Positions 22,260-34,085 of a stretch of 64,000 nt of DNA are shown here, piece after piece. The position numbers and the translations under genes were made by a program. The notes under the pieces were generated by a model. It was not told where the DNA came from and did not search any database. It worked only from the letters and a program-made list of their open reading frames with translations. Within the stretch, counting starts at the first letter, position 1. Each line of letters starts with the position of its first letter. The stretch comes from Adiantum capillus-veneris (lineage: Eukaryota > Streptophyta > Polypodiopsida > Polypodiales > Pteridaceae), in the NCBI GenBank assembly GCA_014529385.2, contig CM043948.1, positions 75,943,291 through 76,007,290 of the forward strand, in the 5' to 3' direction.

Positions 22260-25200
22260 ACAGGATGGACTTTGAATCTGGGGAGAAAGTACATATGATA
22301 CTTGACAATGAAAATTGTTGGTATTGTCTTTGTGTGTAGAACAGATCCAGATTCACTTGTGGTGGTACAAAGATAGGGAGGAAATGTCTCATACTAGTGG
22401 AGGAATGCTTGAAGGATGTGGTCCTACCTTTTCCTACAATGGATACTTCATCTCTCCAAGGTCATTTGGAGTGTTGTTCGATGGTCAAAGCTTCTTTTGC
22501 AACTCTTTGTATTAAATGGGAACTTAATTGATCCACAGGAAAGCTACAATGGTGATGAAGAAATGATCATTCTGATCCTCTAGTTACAGATGCAATACCT
22601 ATGACAAGCCAAGAATTTGAAGCAATGATTCGAGAGTCTTGGAGAAATCAGAGGGTCCTTTTAAAAGATGACACAATGATGGCAAACCATGAATGAAGGG
22701 ACCATCTTATATGTATTTCCACATGATTATGTCAACTTTCAGGAACTTGGTCCTGATTGTGTGGGTGTGGGTATTGAAAGAGAAAATGCAAGCATTGATG
22801 ATGTGGTTGAAGTGGGTAGCATCACTTTGAAAAGTGGCCCATCAAGCAGACAACAATGTTGAATGGGAGCCCATTACAACGATTTGTTCCTGTTGATGGC
22901 ATGCATGCTACATATGAGGATGTATCCAAATGATGACAATGATGGAAAAAAACTTGATGGGGAAGTAATGTTGTGCCAGTGTCAAGGAAGACACGATACA
23001 CTTTCATGAACAAGACTCAAAAATCAAAAGCAGCACCAGCTTCGACTTTTTACCTTTCAAACAAATCAATTCAAAGGTTATCATGCATTGATTGTTGTGC
23101 ACAAAAATGTTTCCAGTTTGCAGATCGTGATATGGTGACAAGGTTACGACAACAGTTTTGGGGAGATCTCAAAAATCACGCACTAATTATGTTTATGATG
23201 TTCTTTCTATATGTTATCAGAAAGATGAGAAGTCACGATACCAATTCAGGCTAAATGGCTCTATTGTTTGTTGTAGAGCATGGTATGAGCTACATGGAAT
23301 ACCAAAGACATCATTTTATCGATACAAGGAGAACTTTGAAAATGGTGTGCGCCAATATGTACATGGGAACACATGTACATTGAGAAGGGACTTCAACATA
23401 CTAGTTTAGCAAGAGCACTACTAAATGATTTGTGGAAAACAACTCTGAGAAGATGCCACATAGAAGTAGAACACTGCTAGATGGCTCAAGAGAGACTCAA
23501 TTGGTGATTCCATCAACATACAAACAAGTGGATATTTTATGTGAAATCAACACAACACTTGACCAAATGGCTATGAGAAGAAGCTATCCCAATCTTCTTT
23601 TGGTAGAATTTGGAACAAAGAGTACCCACATGTCACTTGAACAAAGACGAGTGAGTTCTCTAAGTGCAATATTTGTAGCTCAATCAAGGCAAGGTTAGAA
23701 GCTAAACCTTCTCTTGAAGAGAGAGCTCTTCTCTTGAGGGAGAGAGAAGTTCACATGCAACAACAAAAGAGTTGCAGAAGCCTATATTATGCATGGCGCA
23801 CGTATTCAGAAACTCAACCACAAAAATATGTATGCATAATCCATGATAAGATGGATCAAAAGAAGACTCCATTCCTAGATTACGCATTGTTCCCAGGGTG
23901 TGGATTCAGGATATAATCTGCAGGTGGCATTGATTGGCATGATCACTCATGGACATGGAGAAGGTCATTACGGACACTTTGTCCTTGAATGGTTTGTGGC
24001 CAGCTGATCCAAATCTACAATACAATTGGCTCAATTGCTAATTGTTTACATAACCTAGAGGATAGATAAGCATCCTCTTGGTGATCTAGTAACAAATGGA
24101 CTTCCAAGGAGCAATATTTCACTACTACATGCTTTGAACTCAAGGGATGCTTTGGACTACCATAACTTGAGTGATGGAAAAGAGCCCATTGTGCAGTCGT
24201 CAGAAATTGCAGAAGAGGAATTGGGGTCAACATTTCGCAGATTGCCAGAGAACTTGTTGCTACAATTGGATAATTGTGCAGGGGAAAACAAAAATCGATA
24301 CTTATTTGCCTATTTGTCAATGCTTGTTGCAAGGGGTGTTTTCAAAACCATCCAGCTGGGATTTTTAATGTTGGGCATACACATGAGGACATAGACTCCA
24401 TGTTTAGTAGGTTTTCAGAGAAGCTGAGAGTTACACAAACTATACTTTGCCACATTTGATGGATACATTACGAAACAGCTCATCTTCATCTCCAGCTCCA
24501 TTTTTTCTCACAAAGATCCCCGATTTCAAGCAATATTGTGATGGCTATCTTTGTGATGGACAAGACATACTTGTTGGACATTCCAAACCGCTTCAGTTCA
24601 GGTTCTTTATGCAGGATTAGACACCAATGATGCAATATAAGGCACATGTAGGTGTATCAAGTTGGAGTGGAAGTATTTCGCCTTTGGAAAACAGACACAG
24701 AACAAAGCAAGCCAATGTTACCACATGGATATCCACCTCTAGTACAAATGGCGGAGTATGTCAAGGCCCACGAAAAGTCATTTTGTGGCTAAAGAACTAT
24801 AAAAATTGGAAAAATTTAGGGAATGGTTCAAGTATTCCGCGATATTATAGACGCGTGATAGATTATTGGAGAAGTAAATTGAAGAGATTGGAAAAGCAAT
24901 CATATCAGAGGGAGTCTTGTATGAAATGTTTTGGCCAAAAACTCAAGAATATTCTCACCTACAAAGCACTACAATGAATTTGCAACAAGGAGCAGAAAGA
25001 TTCCTAGGCCTTGAAGAGTTGAAACTATCATTTTTGTGGCCTCAATGAGATAGGCAAGGAAGATTTGACCCTATGTCTGAATGTGCACCAAGGTGACTTT
25101 CTTATGCTTGTTCCGAGTGACACAGAAATCTATCCAGTGTGGCTTGCAATGGCTTTATCTGACATTGATAATGAGCCTACATCACCAAACTACAGAAACC

Positions 25201-25480
25201 TCTTGATTCAATATTGGGCACCTTGCGCGAGAAAAAGTGGGATGACAGATACTCAAGCTTACAGTAATTGTTGGAAGGGTTATTGGGCTGTCAACTATAA
25301 GGACCCACAAGTGTGGAAACTGTAGATGCAATTGTTTGGTCCTGGAGACCCAACAAAGAAGGACCATTTTCTAGAATAAAGATTCCAGAAAGGCATGCTA
25401 TAAAAGCCAAAGAAGGCCTCACTCGTGCACATCAACCACACTTGGATCAAAGTTTAGATATGGTATCAAATGTGGAGTAG
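22260..25480 (+). pseudogene. DUF7869-type transposase-like gene, multiply frameshifted
   Basis: Pieces of one protein read in order on the plus strand. They include an N-terminal piece at 22260-22520 after a possible splice acceptor (cacttacag, 22254-22262), a Cys-rich piece ending RQQFWGD at 22973-23165, a frame change into NGSIVCCRAWYELHGIPKTSF (23158-23409), and pieces at 23580-23920. The diagnostic block is LLLQLDNCAGENKNRYLFAYL (about 24250-24320), then a frame change into NVGHTHEDIDSMFSRFSEKLR (about 24370-24430). The LDNC...N-K-N-R and GHTHEDID signatures define DUF7869 proteins, multicopy in seed-free plants and widely suspected to be mobile. A C-terminal piece (25065-25325) has a PSDTEIYPVWLA core. 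At least five frame changes or stops mean this copy is dead. The left edge touches the 311-bp array. Confidence 0.72.
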
Positions 25481-26690
25481 AATTATGTGGAGCTTCTATT
25501 GTGACTATACTAGTCAGTTTGTAAACAAAATCTTCTTTGTATCTTCCTTTGTTTTATGTAATTTATAGTTATTATTCAAATCCATGTGTTGTACATCCTC
25601 GACTTTTGGTGTTTATCAACACCACAATCCTATGAGATTTTCACTTTATTTACTAACCACACACCTCAATTTTTCCCACTTTAAGTGGAAAATTCCCAAA
25701 TTACATGAATTTAGTCGATTTGGAGATTCCCATAATGTGAGATTTTTACCAAAATACCTAATATGGTCTTCTACAACCAATGGACGATCCTTGTTGGATA
25801 GATTACTCAAATTTTTCATGATTCCATAATCGGAAGTGCAATTCATTCTACCCTAAAGTGGCAACCTTTACACCATGTTGTTGTGTACAACTTTTACTGC
25901 GGCAAAATAGAGCATCAATATCAAAAACACCACACCACACAACAAAGACTAGATATTTATCTTGCTACAATCCCACAAATACTCCCACATCTCTTCTATC
26001 ACATGTGCACCTTGTTGTGTCTTCCTTTCCATGGCATTGCACAATCATCTTACATCATGATTGATGGCAAGCACTCAAGATCTTCAATATATTGTAACAA
26101 TGGTCGCTTTCCCAATCTAAAGGAAATTCATGCAAAAAATTTATTCCTTCTTTGTATCATCGTATTGGACAAGCCCCTTTTGCATTGCTGGATTATGAAG
26201 CATGCAAATTTGATTGATCTTTGCTTCCAAGTGCATGACTATTTTCTTCTCCACGTCCAAGCATACCATCACAATTATAATCAAGCACTCATTTAAGGGG
26301 GTCACTTAAGAATTATGTGACTATCACATGAGTGCACCTCAACAGAAGGGGTTATTAAATTTCATGTTTCTCACAGTTCCACATACAGAAGGGTACTATA
26401 ATAGGAATTTGAAAAAAAATATAGATTGAAGAGGAAAAGGGTGCATTTTATTTGTCAAAAATTCACAAATAAGTAGTTGTATAGATAACCCTTCAACACA
26501 TGTGACATACACAATTTATAAATAGTGACCCCGTGGAGAGCACTCATCCTCCATGGTCTGCCAAAGCATGTAATCTCCATGGTCTATCCTAGAGAGACAC
26601 TCACCAATGTACACTAATGACTCTAAAACCAGTCAGTCCTTTGCCATGATTTCCTTTGGGCACACCCTTTGCCACACACATCCCTTAAGC
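25481..26690. other. No supported gene
   Basis: AT-rich DNA. A 137-codon plus-strand frame (25883-26296) has no recognisable domain, and its codon usage looks like translated AT-rich spacer. Nothing else is seen. Confidence 0.35.
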
Positions 26691-26699
26691 ATTTTTATG

Positions 26700-27850
26700 A
26701 AGCTCTTTAAGAAAAACATACATTTGAAATGCAGGGTGCCTGCTATTTCAACCCATTAACTATGCACACAAGGAGGTGTACTTGAATAGTATGCATGGTG
26801 GTGGGTAAACATGTTTCAATCATGCAAATACACTCTGCAACATTATACTCTACTAAAGGTATGGAGACAAAGCCAATTTCCTTTTGGAAAGTCCAATGAA
26901 CCAATGTAGAAAGTTTTAAATTGTTGCATGTATGGTGAAGGACAAAGAACCCTTAATAGATAGAGATAAAATAAATTGCAAAATAAATCGCAAGCCTTAT
27001 ATAAGTGAAGCATGCACTTTACTATGGTTTAGGGTCATCAATTTGAAGCATACTAACACATTTTATGCCAATCATGCGACTTCAAGCCAATGAGCCGTTC
27101 CTTCCTTCATGTGCACAACGCAAATAACTTCATACACTAAAAACAAATATGAAAAAATCATTATCATGCATTTCATGATTGCCTGAATATTCTCCAAAAC
27201 CCAAAATAGTCATGCATCATCCACATTAGAATGCCTCTAATGTATGCATTACATTGACCTACATGTCAGCTCAAGTTCATGACTTCTATGACTATCAACA
27301 ATTGTTGTACTCTTCTAATGATAAGGAAAAAAGATATGCATCCATATTCTTTCCTTTTCATCGACCCAACACAATCAAGCTTAAGAATGAATGTCCTTTC
27401 TTGGTTTCTAGCCATTGTGGAAGATTGTAGTTGACAATGACAATCGGCCATACATTGTAAGATGTTGATTGCGCTGCTCGAATGGATTTATGCCATATTA
27501 ATAGACAAAAGAAGGTGTAAATTCATTGAATCCTGTGCAAAATCTAGTCACATTTCATTGATGTGCTTCCAAGTCACACTATCCACATAAATCCTTAGGA
27601 CACCATCTAAAGATTGAATCTCCTTATGCCATGATTCTAAAAGTAGCCATTGATTTGCATCGAAAGAAGTGCTTGATGCAAGTTAAAAGAGGAAATGTAT
27701 GAGAACCGTTTGCAACACTTTTCACCTTGAAGATCTTTTTGATATATGTGTGCTTCACACTTAGGACATTTCCACATGTATACATACTCCCCTCTATATA
27801 GAATGCAATCATTTAAATAAGCATGAATGAAACTATAGTCCATCCCTAAA
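26700..27850 (-). pseudogene. CACTA (En/Spm) TNP2-like transposase remnant
   Basis: On the minus strand the first block (27843-27640) reads FIHAYLNDCILYRGEYV...WKCPKCEAHIY. This matches the zinc-binding 'ACxNDCxLYxKEY...CPxCG' region of TNP2 transposases. Further along, around 27075, it reads LKSHDWHK, the 'GLKSHDxH' block that lies several hundred residues downstream in the same family. The order and direction agree. The intervening and following sequence is full of stops, so this is an old dead copy. CACTA transposases cut and paste DNA ending in CACTA; I did not find the terminal repeats. Confidence 0.62.
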
Positions 27851-27928
27851 TTTTGTAGGACCTATTTTGGGCATGCACGCTTTGGACATCTAGATTTTGC
27901 CAGTTTAATGCGGTTGTAGAAATTTGAT

Positions 27929-28730
27929 ATGGTTTCCTCATTGCCCCCATTGGAGAAACCATCTAGCCATGTTTGTGAAATTTGTATTTTGAGAAAACTG
28001 CAATTTTTAAAAGATATGGTTTACTGTCAGCTACTTGCAAGATGTAACTTGTCCATAGTCATATTTGTGGCCCGATGTACACTCCTTCTTTTAGAAAATT
28101 TGTACTTCGTGACTTTGATTGATGATTACTCATATCATACATGGTTATATCCACTTAAGGCTAAGCTCAAGCTAAGTCTGAATTATTTATGTGCTTCACA
28201 TAATTTTTTCTTTTTAATAAAAATAGTTGTACTATGAGCATTCTTCATTTTGATCCGGGGGGGGGAGGGGTATTGGTTAAAATAATTGGATGCATTTCTA
28301 GCTAGTTGTGGGATAGAACACGAATGTAAATTGCCTTATATAGCTCAAAAAAATGGTGTTTCTAAGAGTATAATTAGATCACTTATGGAGATGGTATGTT
28401 GTATGGTCATAAGCCAAGCTTTTCCACATGATTTTTGGCTAGAGGCTATCATGTGTGTTGCCTACATACTTAACAGGTGTCCCACCAAATCTTTGCAATC
28501 TATGATTCCATGTGAGTTATGGCATGAGAAGAATCCATCTATTGGTTACTTGTATGTTTTTGGTTGCTTGGCTTACACTCTAGTGCTGAAACAACAATAC
28601 AAGAATGTGGATGATAAGGCTATCAAACATATCTTTGTTGGCTACAATGTTGAAAGCTAGCATTACAGGGTATAGCATAATGTAGTCAAAATGTATCTTG
28701 ACTTCACTAAATCTAATTTTTGTGGAAGAT
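27929..28730 (+). pseudogene. Ty1/copia gag-pre-integrase and integrase remnant
   Basis: The first part (27929-28235) has CEICILRKLQF, the end of the gag-pre-integrase zinc finger, then FVTLIDDYSYHTWLYPLKAK, the start of the integrase core. After a G-run (28258-28269) and a frame change, 28286-28660 reads IEHECKLPYIAQKNGVSKSI, FWLEAIMCVAYILNRCPTKSL and YVFGCLAYTL. These are the central and C-terminal integrase blocks in the standard copia order. The usual QNGVAE...R motif is altered. No RT follows, so the element is truncated on its right, where a 54-bp tandem repeat begins. Confidence 0.78.
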
Positions 28731-28734
28731 TCAA

Positions 28735-28915
28735 TTGAGCCCTTGTTATCATGCACTACAAAGATAGGTCTAAGCTGACATGACATTTTTAAGACCTTGT
28801 TATCATGTACTAAAGAGAAAGGTGTAAGCTCATAGGACACTTTTAAGACCTTGTTATCATGTACTAAAAAGATAGGTGTAAGCTCATAGGACATTTTTAA
28901 GACCTTGTTACCTTT
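28735..28915. repeat. 54-bp tandem repeat (about 3 copies)
   Basis: The phrase 'ccttgttatcatg' starts near 28741, 28795 and 28849, with a fourth start at 28903. The period of 54 is a multiple of three, so the minus strand reads an 18-residue repeat (KVLKMSYELTPIFLVHDN type). I take the open frame as a consequence of the repeat, not as a gene. Confidence 0.75.
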
Positions 28916-29030
28916 TCTCAATGTGATAAGATTACAAATATAAGTCAAAATGAAGCAAATGTTTAGCTTACATAGGTCTGAAGTGATGTCAAATATCAAT
29001 CTATTTTTTATGCAAATGTAAATGATGCAC

Positions 29031-29430
29031 TTGATCACGATAGGGCGAAAAATGAGGAAGCTAGATGTATGCCAAAATGGTTAGTGCATAATTTGCATGA
29101 TAGTAAATTGGATGAAGATTTATCTAGCCGTACTTGTTCAAGTTCTCATCATGCTTCTTGTCCATCTGATTGTTATGCTTTGACTGTGCCAAGTATGTGT
29201 GATGAGGATGAACCTCTTATATTCTTGATCACTTGATCACGATAGGGCGAAAAATGAGGAAGCTAGATGTATGCCAAAATGGTTAGTGCATAATTTGCAT
29301 GATAGTAAATTGGATGAAGCTTTATCTAGCCGTACTTGTTCAAGTTCTCATCATGCTTCTTGTCCATCTGATTGTTATGCTTTGACTGTGCCAAGTATGT
29401 GTGATGAGGATGAACCTCTTATATTCTTTT
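29031..29430. repeat. 202-bp tandem duplication
   Basis: The stretch from 'gatcacgatagggcg' at 29033 recurs at 29235 and runs nearly identically for about 195 bp ('...gatgaggatgaacctcttatattctt'). Only one or two base changes are visible ('gaagatttat' against 'gaagctttat'), so the duplication is recent. Both copies read an open but unrecognised frame. Confidence 0.88.
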
Positions 29431-30640
29431 CTTGTTACTTTCCCAGTTTTGTACACCCCCATTATTTGTATTTTCACTTTTTTTCGTTGTATTGGATATT
29501 GTCATTTTCAATTCATAGGACTAGGGTAAGTAACTAAATAGTCATCAAGTGTTGGTGGTAAAAAGAGCAAACAGTGACCAAATTGTAGAGAATCACCAAA
29601 TACAACTTCCAAACACCTTGCAATACAAAATTGGAAAATCTTAGTGCAAACTAGTGAGAAACATGAATCATGATTCATGTACCTTAGGCCAAAATTTGGG
29701 AAACTTGAATGTACACTAAGACACACAGCTTTTCCAAGATCAAGACCATCCTTTTGAGCTCAAAAATATTGCAAAATCCCCATCAAATCAAGGAAATTGG
29801 AAAAAACTATCTAAAAATTACAAAACATATAGGGGAGTTGGAGTTTGGGATCCAAAATAGGTACAAAATAGAGGAATAGCCTACAAATGACACCTGCTAG
29901 CTATTGCTAAAATTTGAAGTCCAAGTTCTACATGGGTTGAATTGAATCACGATTCAAGCATCTTTTTGGAATTTTGGACCTAGAAGCTACCCACTTCACA
30001 TTGCCAGCATAATCAAGTAAAAATAGGGGGTTTCACCAGCAAAGAACCAAAAAAATGAAGAAAAAGAACAAAAATCTCACAATAAGTCAAAAATTGCCTT
30101 GCAAATATAGAACTCTACCCCCCAACATAGAACAAATTAAGATATAATTGTGGAAATCCTCTAAATCTAGAGTGTGTAAATTAATTTGAATAAGTCTTAG
30201 ACTCTATTGAGGAGGAACATGAATCACAATTCATGTACCCGGGTACATTGAAGGAATTGAAACATAGATAAATCCATTAGTGTCTATATCACCTGGCAAA
30301 AAATCAACTCAAAAGCTTGTAAAAGTTGGATCGCGATCCAATAATTTTGTCAAACAAAGATAGAGTTAATTTCAAATGTATGGGTAGTCATAGGGATTCT
30401 ATTGAACATTATGAAAATCTCTAATTGTTTACCGCGTTCTTTTACTACGTTTTGTTGAGAGAAGGTCCAAAGTCAACTGGAGAGGGAAGAGAGAGGAGGG
30501 TAGGGGGTCTTTTCTGCATTTCAAATATTATCGCGATTATTTTTGTGACCATTACCGCAAAAGTTACCTCTAATATTTTTGTGTTTATTCCCAAAGTGCA
30601 ATTGATCACCTAAACATTCAAATTTTGGCTTAAACATCCC
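29431..30640. other. Spacer with a family of GAATC..GATTC palindromes
   Basis: No gene is supported. The interval holds related inverted repeats: ACATGAATCATGATTCATGT (29661-29680, perfect), TTGAATCACGATTCAA (29942-29957, one central mismatch pair), ACATGAATCACAATTCATGT (30210-30229, imperfect centre) and TTGGATCGCGATCCAA (30326-30341, perfect). Long LTR-like sequence would fit the length and lack of coding, but no ends were found. Confidence 0.5.
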
Positions 30641-30645
30641 CCCAT

Positions 30646-30677
<32 letters not shown>

Positions 30678-30895
30678 CGAAATTTTGGTGTTTCCCTCCT
30701 CTTAATAAAAATTAAAGAACATTATATGAAATTTTCAAGTTTTAAAAAAAGAGATATGGAATCATGGAACAATAGTTAGCTATGTGGGATTACACATGGT
30801 TATAGCTAAACTAATCACTATCATTTGATTAACATGATTTAGCATGCTTCACAAAATTAGAGAGAGGAAGAGGGGGGGAAGGGGGGGGGGGGATG
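30641..30895. repeat. 29-base C tract and 12-base G tract
   Basis: A run of 29 C bases (30646-30674) follows 'acatccccccat', and a G7/G12 pair lies at 30872-30892. Such runs are uncommon in AT-rich plant DNA. They can fold as G-quadruplex or i-motif and are also common sites of assembly error. Confidence 0.8.
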
Positions 30896-30949
30896 AATGG
30901 ATGACACGACCAAAAAAATTCATAACCTAAAGGATGAAAAAATTTTATG

Positions 30950-32290
30950 AATCATCTTACAAAAGATCCCTACAAGGAGAATCATACACTCCTACATTCA
31001 TGGCTCCTAAATCAATAAAGAGAGAAAAAAAATTATCATTTGTGGATGCGTTGGCTTCATCGTCTTCAAATTCGTCATCCTCCATCTTGTGATCTTCATC
31101 ATCATGACAATCATCCTCGCTAAGACGTGCGGCCACCGGACATTGATTCATCAACCTCCCTCTCCTCTGTCTCCCCCTCATCCAAAGTAGGAGGTGGAAG
31201 AGGGTCGAAGATGGTCTCAAAAATAGTTCTCTCCCAAGGACGTGTCCTAGGAATTATGAACCAAAGTTTTGGTTGGTGGATTGTTGGGATATAGATGACC
31301 TATATAAGAAAAGATCAAAGTGATTAACATTTGTATAATTAATGCGACAATCAAATAAGAATAAAAAAGATAGTCACTCACCTGCTCACAATTGCGTGGC
31401 AAAACTAAATTTGTCATACATAACTGTGTGATGCACACTAGAGTCCACCATGTAGAGCCCATTCTCATGTCATCTAGACACATTTGCAAACCACTTGCAC
31501 TCAAGATGAAGGTATGAAAGGTTCTAAAATTAACCTTTAGTATCCTTTCAGCATGAAGTGCTAGTTGAGGTTATTGTGTACATAAAAAAAAGTGTAGTTG
31601 AGTGGAGCTTTGTGGTGTACCTTACTAGCTCTCCAAGTTTAAAAGTAGCATCCCTGACTTTCTTGTCCTGACATATATCCAAACTCACCGGCAAAATGTA
31701 AATTAGAGGAAGGGAAAGTGAGAGAAAGTCATACACACAGACAATAGATAGAATAGAGAAAGGGACATTACCTGAAGCATATTGTGCCAATCATGAGACT
31801 TCAACCCATACAATTGAACGCTTCCACCTTTCTTTGCTTTTGTAAATATCCATTTAGTGACCTCATGTATCATGTTGGTGTGTGAATAGACGCAATGGTA
31901 CCCTTCACTTTGTCTAATTCTTCTTTGGCTAGTATCCATGACGCTTTAAGAAGCACAATCTTCCCATCGGTGCTACCCGTCAAGTGCATGGCTGGCAATT
32001 CTCCTTGCACATGTCGCGTTCATGAGCCAGTAACTCATCACACATGTCAAACATGTGCTCATCCTCTACCTCAAAGTGTGACTAAGACGCTAGAAAAGGA
32101 GCTATCAAAGTAGAGCTAGTGGGAGGATCACCATGCGGTGCACCCAATTCGTCCAATAGCTCTTGTCTCTGTCGTTTGACCTTGCATGCCATTAGGAAGA
32201 GGATGGGGTCTAGGAGGGCCTCTTTATTTTCCATGAGATTATGGAGGTGATTAACATTTGGACGAATAGATACATGCCATGTGTGCAAGA
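30950..32290 (-). pseudogene. Second CACTA-like transposase remnant
   Basis: On the minus strand, near 31800, the sequence reads VQLYGLKSHDWHNML, the same GLKSHDWH block as in the remnant at 27075. The sequence upstream (31940-31830) reads a plausible neighbouring region (YSHTNMIHEVTKWIF). A separate piece at 32288-32100 and an acidic piece at 31150-31030 (DDEDHKMEDDEFEDDEA) may belong to the same gene but are not diagnostic. Several stops and frame changes show that it is dead. The assignment rests mainly on one block. Confidence 0.45.
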
Positions 32291-32655
32291 ATGGTGGGTG
32301 TGTAAGAGAGGTGTAAGAGTGGTCAAAGGATGCACTTTTCTCCCCAAAAAGAGAGAGGACAAATTTATGATTTTTGGCCTTCCATAACTCCTATATATGA
32401 TCTCCGATGTGAGCGGAGATTATAGATCTAGAATCTACACGCCGAGCTCTTTCCATAGATATGTTACATGATATACTTTTGCCCGCTAGATTTTCAATTT
32501 TATTTTGGGGGGAAAATTTGAATTCAAATAAACTAGCTGTTTTACCTGTTTGAATTCAAAAGTTGTCCTTTGATTGCTTTCTTAATACTAAAGGTTTGAC
32601 TCCCTTAAACTGCCAAATAAAGAGGCCCTCCTAGACTCCATTCTCTTCCTAACGC
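32190..32655. repeat. Short inverted repeat, ~45-bp arms
   Basis: The phrase 'aggaagaggatggggtctag' with its following 'gagggcctctttatttt' (about 32192-32231) recurs in reverse complement at about 32610-32650 with a few mismatches. The 380-bp loop has no gene. It could be a hairpin-type MITE-like remnant, but the arms are not at recognisable element ends. Confidence 0.55.
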
Positions 32656-33880
32656 CGGTGCACCACCACCAAACATAGACCAATGGGGCACCTCCTCAAG
32701 TGAGACATAAGTGGCGCTCTCATCTCTTTGAGCACTTTTTCGAGGATGCCAAAGCCCTTCATTCTACACGTGCTTCAATGCAATGCGTCGCAAGCGAGAG
32801 ATTGCCCCTTTGCACTTGGCGCAAGGACAAGAGAATTTGTCCATGAGACATTGATCACATTGAGGGCCGTTCAAAGAGCCACGATCATCCTATTTGATGT
32901 CTTGCACAGCGTAAAATAGAGAGGATTTAATTCAAAAAAAATTATATTTAGGTATATGTGTCCTAAAAAATAAATAATTAATTAGAGAAAATAGTGTCAA
33001 TTTTATACTTCAATAAAAAAAGAGAAATGACTAAAAATTTTAAGAGATTAAAGTGTAATGAATGCTACAATTCTTTTAAAATAAAATGCAATCGATACCT
33101 TCACTAAACGGTTTAATTTTTTAATGCAAATGTTACAAAAAGATTTAAAAATGCACTTGAAAAACATCTAAAAGACCTACAAAAATAAGTACTCATTAAA
33201 AAAATCAAAAGGCAAAAAATGACATTATTGATATCTAAGGGGGGTGGTTTGTACCCCCCTCTACTACCTCAGATACGTTTGTATCCATTTGAAATGATGT
33301 TATGCGATAATGGACATGGTAATAGACGTGGTAATATCCACGGTAATCACTGGCGCCTAAAAAATAAAGAAGAGCAGAGTATGCCGTAATTTTGCGGCAT
33401 ACTCTACCCTCTTCTTCTCCGCCATCGCACCTGCACCAAGTCCCCCCCCCCCCCCCCCCCTCCCTACTCCACCTCCCACACCCTCTACCTCTCTCTCCCT
33501 TGTCCATCTCTCCCCACCTTCTCCCTCCCTCACGCGCGCACACACACATACACATTTTTGGTTTGTTTGCGAAGGAGTTTTGGTTCGTTTGCAAAGGAGT
33601 CTTTGAAGGGGGCTTACTGCAATTGTCATAGGATGCTCAACCTAATGTTCAACCATATCTACAACTTAAGGTAACCAAACCTTCCGCCCCCACTCTTTCC
33701 CTATTGTATTCTACTCCACACACACACACACACACACACACACTTACATGCATAAAGATATAAACAATAAGAGATTAAGAACTACCCAAACCTCATTCAT
33801 TTGCTCGATTGATGCAATAGGGATTATCGTTAACGTAGGTTGCTTACTGAAGTAGATGCAATCTTCTCGCGCGTCGTTGT
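32656..33880. other. AT-rich spacer, 19-base C tract and CA microsatellite
   Basis: There is AT-rich spacer to 33240, then a pyrimidine-rich plus strand with a 19-C run (33442-33460) and (ca)n at 33716-33742. Open frames in the pyrimidine-rich part exist on both strands and are compositional. The copia element inserts at 33881. Confidence 0.45.
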
Positions 33881-34069
33881 TGTTGGGGTTAAGGCCTATG
33901 TGCCTTGACCGGTCGCCCAGGTCATGGACGCCCGCCCACTGTTACCCTATACTTATAGTGAGTATACTGTATAGGGGGAGCTGCCACTTCATAGTCTCCC
34001 CACCCACATTGTGTGTGTGTCTCCTTCTCTCTCTCACTCTCCGTCTGTGGTGCTCCCCGATCCCCTTCA
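33881..34069 (+). repeat. Left LTR of the copia element
   Basis: 189 bp with TG...CA ends. It contains 'tatacttatagtgagtatactgtatagg', a likely weak TATA region, followed by pyrimidine-rich sequence near the 3' side. The flanking GTTGT repeats after the right LTR. Confidence 0.95.
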
Positions 34070-34085
34070 ATTGGTATCAGAGCGT
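34070..34085 (+). promoter_or_regulatory. Primer-binding site (initiator tRNA-Met type)
   Basis: TGGTATCAGAGC starts two bases after the left LTR. It is complementary to the 3' end of plant initiator tRNA-Met, the standard primer for copia minus-strand synthesis. Confidence 0.9.

Noticed and set aside
25883-26296. 137-codon plus-strand ORF
   Set aside because: No recognisable domain on either strand, AT-rich and His/Tyr/Leu-biased; not supported as a gene.
33235-33631. Gly-rich and Pro-rich ORFs on both strands
   Set aside because: They lie on a C homopolymer and a pyrimidine-rich stretch; compositional.
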